Of a stretch of DNA of 6,472 bases, positions 1 through 5,887 are shown piece after piece. How positions within the stretch are numbered: the stretch's first letter is position 1; each line of letters starts with the position of its first letter. This DNA comes from Planctomycetota bacterium (GTDB lineage: Bacteria; Planctomycetota; Phycisphaerae; UBA1845), in contig JADFRO010000180.1 in the NCBI GenBank assembly GCA_022561255.1, positions 1 to 6,472 of the forward strand. Direction: 5' to 3'. The position numbers and the translations under genes are program-made. Under the pieces are notes generated by a model. The model did no database searches. It was not told where the DNA came from and saw only the letters and a list, made by a program, of their open reading frames with translations.

Positions 1-1526
1 ACGAGATCGCAGCAGGCGCCGCCCGCAACGGGCACGCCGCACTCAAACTTCTTGTTGATGTTTACGATCGTGTTGCTGCAGACCGGCGGGATGATGCTGA
101 AGTAGTAAGCATCAACGACGAACGTAACGGGAACGCCCGGCGTGGTCGGCTGACAAATGCACGAAGCCCCGGAGAAACCACCAGTCTCATCATAGCACGG
201 AGCCGACGGATCACCCGGTGTCTGTCCACCGCCGAAGTCATGCGGGGTGCACTCGTCGTTGTAGACCTGATGGTCGGTGCACTCCGGATTGATGTCCCAG
301 AGGATCTCCGTGTCGTAGTCACTACCACAGGTATCAACCGACGTAAACGGCGTGTCCGGGGTGTACACGAAGAACCCACCGTGCGTCAGGAACGGACCGT
401 TCGCCCCGTTGTCCAAAACCTGCGGTTCGCAGGTAAGGAGCGAGTTCGGGCGGGGGCAGGTACATTCGCCGGGGTCTCCCTCCGCAATCCACAGGCCGGG
501 GCAGCATTCGTCGAAGCCTTCCTCGCACTCTTCGGGAGGCTCTATTTCGAGGTTCCCGCACTCCGTCGGACAGACTTCGCCACGCACTACCGAGTAGTTG
601 TCAAAATCCCACGTCGCAGTTCCACCGTTGTTGTGCGTCATAAGCATCCGCTCGACCGTAAACGAAAAGTTGTCGAAGTTATGCGAGTAAATGAGGGAAC
701 CGTCCATCGTGTAGTTGACGACGCCGCTGCACGGATCGATCGCGACCTCAAAGTGCGCGTATCTACCAGCGGTGAGATAGTAGGAAGTGAACTTGTATTG
801 GCCCAAACCCCAGTCGTAGACGTAGACGTATCCGTTGTACCCTGGCCAGAAGAAGTTCGTGCCGCGGTCGTTGGTCTCAGCGTCGGAGACGGTGAAGTAG
901 TTCAGCTCACCGTCTATGCCCGGGGCGTCGATTTCCGAAAGCGACAAGTCAAACGAGATCAGCGACGGCGTGATGGGTTGCGCGCCGACGGTCGGCGTAA
1001 ACGCCGAATCGCGGCAGGGCCCGAACAGGGATTCGCAAGTCACACCACCGCTGGGATCGCGCTGGAACCGTAGGTGCTGGGTTCCTGAAGCGGGGTTGGC
1101 GGTGTCGACGTGCGGCTCGAAGCAGTGCTGCGAGCTGATCGACACGTACCAACCGTTCAGTGGGTTGGTGTTTTGAGCACAGCAGTTCTCATCGACCGCG
1201 TTACTCCCGGTACACTGGTTGCCAGGAATGTCCCCGTCCGCAACACACGACGTAAACGTCGTGCCGCAAATCCAGCCGGTCTCCCAACCGCAGGTTCCCT
1301 CGACCGCCTCGAAGCCCGTGCTCTCGCACACCGGACCGGTCGCAGGCGTTGAGGCGAACAACCCCGGATCAAGGACACCGTCGGGAGCGCCCGGCCCCTC
1401 TGCCGAAATCGTTGACCCAGGCCGCACGCCCGGCGGGCGGGCGAAGAGGGAACTACCCCATACGAGCACGCCGGCGGTAATCGCTACCGCTGACAAGCCC
1501 CAACATGACTTCTTAAACATATTCAT
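1..1526 (-). CDS. Secreted Cys-rich multidomain protein (3' end outside window)
   Basis: An open minus-strand frame of 508 codons runs off the left edge without a stop. The start at 1526 is fixed by an in-frame TGA two codons upstream (1530-1532) and a GGAGG eight bases before the ATG; a second ATG follows at 1520. Residues 1-29 form a signal peptide (MNMFKK, hydrophobic core to about 28, cleavage near SSLFA). Residues ~66-313 look like a lectin/LamG-type beta-sandwich, with GTQHLRFQRDP near 148 and a final strand WDFDNYSVV at 306. A Cys-rich linker follows (CGNLEIEPPEECEEG at 323, then CCPG and CTCPRP), resembling the ECDDG-type disulfide repeats of bacterial exoproteins. Residues ~365-475 (TCGSDYDTEILW at 399) resemble a prepeptidase-C-terminal-like domain. 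The visible part ends in GGACCDL (502-508), like the GACC repeats I recall from Phycisphaerae exoproteins. Domain names are by eye. The role is unknown, plausibly carbohydrate or surface binding; no catalytic motif is visible. Confidence 0.85.
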   Translation of the reverse strand, partial: MNMFKKSCWGLSAVAITAGVLVWGSSLFARPPGVRPGSTISAEGPGAPDGVLDPGLFASTPATGPVCESTGFEAVEGTCGWETGWICGTTFTSCVADGDIPGNQCTGSNAVDENCCAQNTNPLNGWYVSISSQHCFEPHVDTANPASGTQHLRFQRDPSGGVTCESLFGPCRDSAFTPTVGAQPITPSLISFDLSLSEIDAPGIDGELNYFTVSDAETNDRGTNFFWPGYNGYVYVYDWGLGQYKFTSYYLTAGRYAHFEVAIDPCSGVVNYTMDGSLIYSHNFDNFSFTVERMLMTHNNGGTATWDFDNYSVVRGEVCPTECGNLEIEPPEECEEGFDECCPGLWIAEGDPGECTCPRPNSLLTCEPQVLDNGANGPFLTHGGFFVYTPDTPFTSVDTCGSDYDTEILWDINPECTDHQVYNDECTPHDFGGGQTPGDPSAPCYDETGGFSGASCICQPTTPGVPVTFVVDAYYFSIIPPVCSNTIVNINKKFECGVPVAGGACCDL

Positions 1527-1534
1527 CTCTCAGA

Positions 1535-1539
1535 CCTCC
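1535..1539 (-). promoter_or_regulatory. Strong Shine-Dalgarno (GGAGG) of the secreted protein gene
   Basis: GGAGG on the minus strand lies eight bases before the ATG at 1526 (14 before the second in-frame ATG at 1520), so it favours the first ATG. It is the clearest ribosome-binding site in the window. Confidence 0.8.
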
Positions 1540-1694
1540 AAAGTAATTCGCTGCACGAGAGGAACGACCCTCCCACGCGATACTGACTCGAAAACAACCT
1601 CAAAAAGCACTCACAAATGCAGGTGCCCTCGCACCACTCCACAGGCCGAAGCCGCGCTCGAAACAAAGCACGGCCGAGCCTCGACTACCGGCGA

Positions 1695-2381
1695 CTAAAC
1701 CGGAGGAGCTCTCGGCTGTGAGATGCGAAGAAGATGGGACAGGTAACTTGGGATTTCAGTAGAATAGACACGCCGCTGAATTGCCGCCGCACGGACGACA
1801 GGAGGCGGCTGCGCGATCGCAGCGCGGACCTGCCCGAGGACCGTCAGCAGGGTCGCGTTGATGTACGCCACAAGGAAAGCAACGAGGGCATAGCCGGCGA
1901 ATCCGCCGACCAGACGAATCGCCAAACCATCACCGCTCTGCGTACCGGCCAGGAGACCGTAGTGGAGCCCCAGCGGCTGAAGCGCGAACTCGACGCCGAT
2001 CCAACCGAAGCCGAGAAGATAGGGGCTAAAACCGACGCGACGCGTAAGAGCGGAACCGGCGAACGCGTAGAAACCCGGAATCAGTCCGAGATATGCAGCC
2101 GAGGTGAGATCGCCGGAAATCTGCGTCGAACCAATCAGCGCGCACACGCCGAACAGGGACAAACCCCAGAACGCACCGCAAGCGCCGGCTCGAACCGGAG
2201 AAAGAATCCGAATCGCGTTGAAGAGCGGAAGCAGCGTGATCAGACCCAGCCACCAGTACGACTGAGAACCGATCGCAGCGGCCATGAAACAAGCACTGGC
2301 AAACAACGACAGCGCGATGGCCGCCCACTTCACCAAGCGGTCACGCAACGGCGTTTGAATATCTCGTTGCAATCTCGACAC
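1695..2381 (-). CDS. Stand-alone Lnt-type membrane domain protein lacking the nitrilase domain
   Basis: A 228-residue integral membrane protein with about six hydrophobic segments, roughly at 18-38, 42-60, 65-85, 93-112, 119-141 and 153-183. Spacing and motifs resemble the N-terminal membrane half of apolipoprotein N-acyltransferase (Lnt): WWLGLITLLPLF at 43, a Gly-rich GAFWGLSLFG at 69, and GWIGVEFALQPLGLHYG at 126, matching the W-x(3)-E...G...W/Y-G region of Lnt. Full Lnt has about 500 residues with a periplasmic nitrilase domain carrying the Glu-Lys-Cys triad; here the protein stops after a short basic tail (184-228), and the 168 bases downstream cannot hold that domain. Acyltransferase activity is therefore not expected. 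The start is GTG; an in-frame TAG lies at 2397-2399, and GAGG sits seven bases before the GTG. A longer plus-strand frame over the same bases has charged, low-hydrophobicity content and looks like a shadow. Family placement is by eye; another polytopic membrane family is possible. Confidence 0.8.
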   Translation of the reverse strand: MSRLQRDIQTPLRDRLVKWAAIALSLFASACFMAAAIGSQSYWWLGLITLLPLFNAIRILSPVRAGACGAFWGLSLFGVCALIGSTQISGDLTSAAYLGLIPGFYAFAGSALTRRVGFSPYLLGFGWIGVEFALQPLGLHYGLLAGTQSGDGLAIRLVGGFAGYALVAFLVAYINATLLTVLGQVRAAIAQPPPVVRAAAIQRRVYSTEIPSYLSHLLRISQPRAPPV

Positions 2382-2388
2382 GAGCCAA

Positions 2389-2392
2389 CCTC
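2389..2392 (-). promoter_or_regulatory. Shine-Dalgarno GAGG supporting the GTG start
   Basis: GAGG on the minus strand lies seven bases before the GTG at 2381. With the in-frame TAG at 2397-2399 it makes the GTG the most likely start of the Lnt-like gene. Confidence 0.5.
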
Positions 2393-2641
2393 GACCCTAC
2401 ATGAAACCTACCAACCAGATTGCGCCTTGACGGACCCACAGAACTACGCGAAAGGAACTGATCCACCTCCGGTTGACCGACACTGCATCGAACGACACGC
2501 CGGCAACTTCCAACCCAACGAAGATGCTCCCTCCACACCTGCGGTGACCCGCTAAAGCCAAGTCACGTCACGGAAACGTTTCACATCGCGACTGCCCGTC
2601 TCACGACGGCGCTGCGAGCAGGACGCCTCCGATAACGGCCC

Positions 2642-2671
2642 AATATACCGGAAACACCCCCCCCTGTTCAA
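2642..2671 (-). promoter_or_regulatory. Predicted sigma-70 promoter of the Lnt-like gene
   Basis: On the minus strand TTGAAC (2666-2671, 4 of 6 consensus bases) is followed by an 18-base spacer and TATATT (2642-2647, 5 of 6). It lies in the AT-rich patch upstream of the Lnt-like gene and points toward it. Transcription would start near 2634, giving a leader of about 250 bases. The spacer contains eight consecutive G. Prediction by eye only. Confidence 0.45.
2657..2664. repeat. Homopolymer run C8/G8 inside the predicted promoter spacer
   Basis: Eight consecutive C on the plus strand (G on the minus strand). It falls entirely between the predicted -35 and -10 boxes of the Lnt-like gene promoter, where a one-base change in length would change the 18-base spacing. 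Confidence 0.9.
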
Positions 2672-2784
2672 CACAAAAACGGTCTCGTCACAAAAATATT
2701 TGATCTGTATCGCAAAAGAGACGTAAGTTGTTTGTAATAAATAGGTTACGGAAGATGAAGGATGCTTTCAAATGAAGCCGGATC

Positions 2785-5370
2785 CTATAATCCAGGGTCG
2801 TGAAACGGCTTTTTCAGCTTGAACAGCTCGATTTGGCCCCGGATTTTGCTGATGAGGCGGTCCTGACCGTCGATTTGCGAAAGCAATAGTAACCCACGCT
2901 TCGCCACGGCAGTGGCCTCGTCGAACGATCCAACCTCGGCGTAGGCGGCGCCGAGATTGGCGAGGATCATCGGATCTCGTTGGGCGGTGAGCTTAGCCGC
3001 ATGTTCCAACACCCGCACTGCAGTCGCACCGTCACGCACTGCGTCGTCTTGACAGGTAGCCAGCAATTGTCCGAGGGCGCTCAGTGTGGGAACGTGTTGG
3101 GGATCGGCCTTATAGCCCAACTGTAGCACACGAACCGCATCCGCAAAGCGACGCTGCCCGACGTAGAGAACCGGAAGCTCATCCATTGCTGGAGCAAAAG
3201 CCGGATCGGCCACGACGGCCTTTTCGTAATAACCGATTGCTTCGGAGAGTTTTTTCTCTCGCCGCGCGACAACGCCCAGACCGTGGTATCCGTTCGCCTC
3301 GAAGCCCTCCAACTCGATCGCTTTGCGAAACCAATCCTTCGCGCCATCGAGATCCCCTTGATCCGCCAACGCGCTGGCGAGGTTTACGATCGCTTCACCG
3401 TAGAGCGGCTCCTGTTCGATCGCCGTATGAAACTCAGCGATCGCATCGGAGGCACGTTTGAGCCGAAGGTAAGCGAGTCCCAGGTTGAAGTGATCCGCCG
3501 GATCGGTGGGATCCTCAGCGATAAGTTCGGCAAACCGCTGCGTCGCGGTCTCAAGCTCAGCGGGGTCTTCAAGGAGCGTACAGAGCTGAGCGTACGCGCG
3601 CTTCATCTTTGGGCCTAGATCGATCGCGATCTGGCAGTGCATAATCGCCTCGTCGTTGCGGCCGGCTTCCTGTAGGCGCTTGGCGTAGCGGGCGTGCAGA
3701 TCGGGGCTCTCGTCGTCGAGCTCCAGAGATGCCTCAAAATGCTGGAACGACTCATCCACGCGTCCCAGTTCGAACAGTGCCTCGCCCATCTGAACGAGTG
3801 TCTGGGCGTTGGCGCGGTCGAGTTGCAGGGCGGCCCGAAGCGGTACGAGGGCCTCGTCAAGCATGTCCGCCGCCATAAGGCCGGCGGCCAAAGTGGTCTG
3901 GAACTTGACGGTTTCAGGACTCTGGAGCACGACGTGTCGTAGGAGCGGAACCGCGAGCCTGAAGTCCTCGGGGCCCTCCGCCTCCCCCATCAGATGGGTC
4001 GCCATGCGAAACCGCTTAAGCACCTCGATCATATCCTTGGGGTCGATCAGCCCTTCGGTCAGAAATACCTCCTCCTTGTCCTTCAACGCGCTGCTGCCGC
4101 CGAGGTAGCCAAGTGCGACCAGTTGCCTGCGAGCTTCGACGCTTAGATCGACGTCGAGGGCCTCACCCACCGGCATCTCGTCGAATCGATCGCGCAACAT
4201 CCGCAACATGCTAGCCGCTTCATCGGGACGACTACTGTGAAGATTCTTCGTTTCAAGCGGATCGCGCTTTCGATCGTACAATTCCGGTTTCGTCGACGAG
4301 ATGTATTTCCATCGCGACGTCGTGAGGGCCCGCTGTTCGGCCCATCCGAACGAATTCAGGACGTAGAGCGTTTCATGGTAGGCGGAGCGTTCGTCAAGTT
4401 CGGCGCCGACGAATACGCCAGCCAGCGATCGTGAGATGAGTCCGTCAGGCGGCTCCCAACCGAACACGTCTAGGATCGTCCAAAAGACATCGATGTTCTC
4501 GACGATCGTGGACACACGCTTTCGGCGAGGAATGGCGGCTGGATGGGCGAAGACCATCGGCACCTGCACGTGTGTGTTGTAGAGAAAGTTCGTATGTCCC
4601 ACCTCGCCGTGTTCGCCGAGCGACTCACCGTGATCGGCAACGACCACGACAAGCGTACGTTCCTTTAGGCGCTTGGCGGCTAGCCAGTCGAGAAGGCGTT
4701 GCAGTTGACTATCAAGGAACGCGATCTCGCTGTCGTAGGGTCCGCGGCCGGGCTTGTCGAAACCCTCCGGCGCGTCGTGGGGATCGTGCGCGTCGTAGTA
4801 GTGGACCCAGCAGAAAAACGGCTTGTCCGACTCCGTGTTCAACCACTTTAGGGCACGGTCGGTAATGACGTCGCCCGAAATCTGCCATGACAGCGGGTTG
4901 CCGCCGGCCGCGTGTTCCCCCATGTCGTCGTTGAACTCTTCGAACCCGCGATTGATGCCAAACCGCGAATCCAAGACAAACGACGAGACGAATCCCGCCG
5001 TTCGATAACCGTGTGCCTTGAAAATCTCCGCGAGCGTCGGGTCGCTGGTGCCCAGGGCGTTTTGACCGTTGTCGCGAACGCCGTGCTCACGCGGGTATCG
5101 CCCGGTCATCATCGAGGCGTGTGAAGGCAGGGTCAGCGGCACCTGGGCGAACGCCTGCTCGAACAGCGTCCCGCGAACGGCGAGCTTGTCCAAAGCAGGG
5201 GTTTCGGCTGATCTGTAGCCGTAGCAGCCGATTCGGTCCGCTCGAATCGTGTCCCACGTGACGAAGAGGACGTTGTGACCCTCTACCAACGAGGCGTCCG
5301 GCTTTCGCTCGCAACCCGGCGACAGAACGATCATTATCAGCAATACGGCGAGTTGGGTTCGACGGATCAT
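2785..5370 (-). CDS. Sulfatase-fold (alkaline phosphatase superfamily) protein with C-terminal TPR repeats
   Basis: 861 residues. Residues 1-20 are a hydrophobic export signal ending in S-P-G-C20; this could be a non-canonical lipobox, so an envelope-anchored lipoprotein is plausible but uncertain. Residues ~31-400 are a sulfatase/phosphoesterase domain: NVLFVTWDTIRADRIGCYGY (33-52, metal Asp40), PLTLPSHASMMTGRYP (78-93), HYYDAHDPHDAP (190-201), and ADHGESLGEHGEVGHT (245-260, metal Asp246/His247). The C/S-x-P-x-R formylglycine signature reads T80-L-P-S-H84, so the usual Cys/Ser is Thr and the Arg is His. A true sulfatase is therefore doubtful; a Thr-nucleophile phosphoesterase or transferase, or a non-catalytic relative, fits better. 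Residues ~487-832 form about ten TPR units (e.g. ADHFNLGLAYLRLKRASDAI at 625), a protein-interaction scaffold. An in-frame TAA at 5380-5382 makes this ATG the first possible start; AGGGG lies twelve bases upstream, rather far. Substrate unknown. Confidence 0.93.
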   Translation of the reverse strand: MIRRTQLAVLLIMIVLSPGCERKPDASLVEGHNVLFVTWDTIRADRIGCYGYRSAETPALDKLAVRGTLFEQAFAQVPLTLPSHASMMTGRYPREHGVRDNGQNALGTSDPTLAEIFKAHGYRTAGFVSSFVLDSRFGINRGFEEFNDDMGEHAAGGNPLSWQISGDVITDRALKWLNTESDKPFFCWVHYYDAHDPHDAPEGFDKPGRGPYDSEIAFLDSQLQRLLDWLAAKRLKERTLVVVVADHGESLGEHGEVGHTNFLYNTHVQVPMVFAHPAAIPRRKRVSTIVENIDVFWTILDVFGWEPPDGLISRSLAGVFVGAELDERSAYHETLYVLNSFGWAEQRALTTSRWKYISSTKPELYDRKRDPLETKNLHSSRPDEAASMLRMLRDRFDEMPVGEALDVDLSVEARRQLVALGYLGGSSALKDKEEVFLTEGLIDPKDMIEVLKRFRMATHLMGEAEGPEDFRLAVPLLRHVVLQSPETVKFQTTLAAGLMAADMLDEALVPLRAALQLDRANAQTLVQMGEALFELGRVDESFQHFEASLELDDESPDLHARYAKRLQEAGRNDEAIMHCQIAIDLGPKMKRAYAQLCTLLEDPAELETATQRFAELIAEDPTDPADHFNLGLAYLRLKRASDAIAEFHTAIEQEPLYGEAIVNLASALADQGDLDGAKDWFRKAIELEGFEANGYHGLGVVARREKKLSEAIGYYEKAVVADPAFAPAMDELPVLYVGQRRFADAVRVLQLGYKADPQHVPTLSALGQLLATCQDDAVRDGATAVRVLEHAAKLTAQRDPMILANLGAAYAEVGSFDEATAVAKRGLLLLSQIDGQDRLISKIRGQIELFKLKKPFHDPGL

Positions 5371-5460
5371 TGGCGCAGTTTACCCCTGCCCGGCTCACAG
5401 GGCCAACCCAACGCGATGATGTGTCGGTCAAGCGGCAGCCTGAGTTGGTTATGTTACGAC

Positions 5461-5511
5461 ACGTGTAAGTCCGCTGTTGGCAACGTGTTACGGTCACTGT
5501 TGAACGTGTAA
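5461..5511. repeat. Three direct repeats ACGTGTwA at 21-22 base spacing, possible operator
   Basis: ACGTGTAA at 5461-5468, ACGTGTTA at 5483-5490 and ACGTGTAA at 5504-5511, start-to-start distances 22 and 21 bases, about two helical turns. The last two copies are also preceded by CTGTTG a few bases upstream, so the repeat unit is longer than eight bases. They lie about 90-140 bases upstream of the sulfatase-like ATG, suiting cooperative regulator binding on one DNA face. The regulator is not known. Confidence 0.5.
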
Positions 5512-5523
5512 TTGCCGGGCCTC

Positions 5524-5541
5524 CGTCATGACCGTATGACG
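5524..5541. repeat. Inverted repeat CGTCAT-N6-ATGACG with nearby ATGAC motifs
   Basis: Perfect 6-base arms (5524-5529 and 5536-5541) around a 6-base centre. ATGAC also occurs at 5528, 5547 and 5603, with TGACGG near 5561, forming a local cluster. It may be a transcription-factor site but is short enough to be chance. Confidence 0.3.
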
Positions 5542-5652
5542 TAGATATGACACAGATCGTGACGGATGTCCTGTGAGTTGTTACCCTGGGGCGGCGATCA
5601 CCATGACGCGACCATTGCGCCCGGATCGGGCTGTTTACGCAACATTCGCTCT

Positions 5653-5672
5653 CACGGAAGGGTACTTTCGTG
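5653..5672 (+). other. 8-bp hairpin with tetraloop upstream of the plus-strand gene
   Basis: CACGGAAG and CTTTCGTG (plus strand) pair over eight positions, including one G-U wobble, around the loop GGTA. On the opposite strand the wobble becomes a mismatch, so a role at RNA level would favour a plus-strand transcript toward 5888. No U-run follows, so it is not a standard intrinsic terminator. Confidence 0.3.
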
Positions 5673-5887
5673 CCTCAAGGGTAGGGTATTGGACACGAAT
5701 GTGGCCTTGGATTTGAGACTTTGGGGCATCCTGCAGCGTTTTGCTTGTCGACGAGCCGTTCGTACTGCATCATGTCCACTTCCGGGCGATCCGGTGGTCG
5801 GAATTGAGCCAGCGCAAGAGCATCTCGCAAGCAGGCGCGGATGAGATGGGTGTGTCGAAGCGGGCAAACAACGGGAACTGAATCTCG

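Larger units (their letters stand above)
2382..2784. other. Intergenic region between the sulfatase-like and Lnt-like genes
   Basis: 403 bases with no convincing gene. The part next to the sulfatase-like stop (about 2641-2760) is clearly AT-richer (roughly 35-43% GC by count) than the flanking genes and holds the predicted promoter for the Lnt-like gene. The remaining ~250 bases (2382-2634) are GC-rich and would be a long 5' leader of that gene. I see no riboswitch fold, no tRNA and no good intrinsic terminator for the sulfatase-like gene. A perfect 10-base palindrome (GAAACGTTTC, 2573-2582) lies in the leader but is within chance expectation. Confidence 0.7.
5371..5887. other. Divergent intergenic region between the sulfatase-like gene and the plus-strand gene
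   Basis: 517 bases between two divergent starts; short frames here (for example 5566-5844) have no recognisable content. The half nearest the sulfatase-like gene holds three direct repeats (5461-5511), an inverted repeat and clustered ATGAC motifs (5524-5607). The half nearest the plus-strand gene holds a short GCCCG-GAT-CGGGC hairpin (5619-5631) and an 8-bp hairpin (5653-5672). I could not find a strong sigma-70 promoter for either gene; TTGTCG-N17-CATCAT (5745-5773, plus strand) is the best weak match toward 5888. No tRNA, attachment-site duplication or transposase relic is visible. Confidence 0.7.

Noticed and set aside
815..830. Tandem CGTAGA hexamer (about 2.7 copies)
   Set aside because: It simply encodes an alternating Tyr-Val beta-strand (YVYVY) in the secreted protein and is too short to call a functional repeat.
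240..1073. 277-codon plus-strand open frame
   Set aside because: It lies wholly inside the secreted protein gene. The minus frame has a signal peptide, a strong ribosome site and coherent Cys-rich domains; the plus frame has none.
2341..2538. 65-codon minus-strand frame overlapping the start of the Lnt-like gene, possible leader peptide
   Set aside because: GTG start without a clear ribosome site, Arg/Ser/Val-rich content, no attenuator structure seen.
1734..2555. 273-codon plus-strand open frame
   Set aside because: It is longer than the minus-strand Lnt-like gene but is rich in Arg, Glu, Gln and Thr with no hydrophobic periodicity or recognisable motif. The minus strand gives clean membrane helices and Lnt-like motifs, so this is a shadow frame.
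2573..2582. Perfect palindrome GAAACGTTTC in the leader of the Lnt-like gene
   Set aside because: A 10-base palindrome is expected about six times by chance in a window of this size, and the flanks do not extend it.
2775..2814. AAGCCG...CGGCTTTTT, possible terminator at the sulfatase-like stop
   Set aside because: The T-run follows the stem only on the plus strand, where no gene ends; the loop is about 25 bases and the 6-bp stem is weak. On the minus strand no U-run follows.
5566..5844. 92-codon plus-strand frame in the divergent gap
   Set aside because: No ribosome site, no motif, and composition that reads like random translation.
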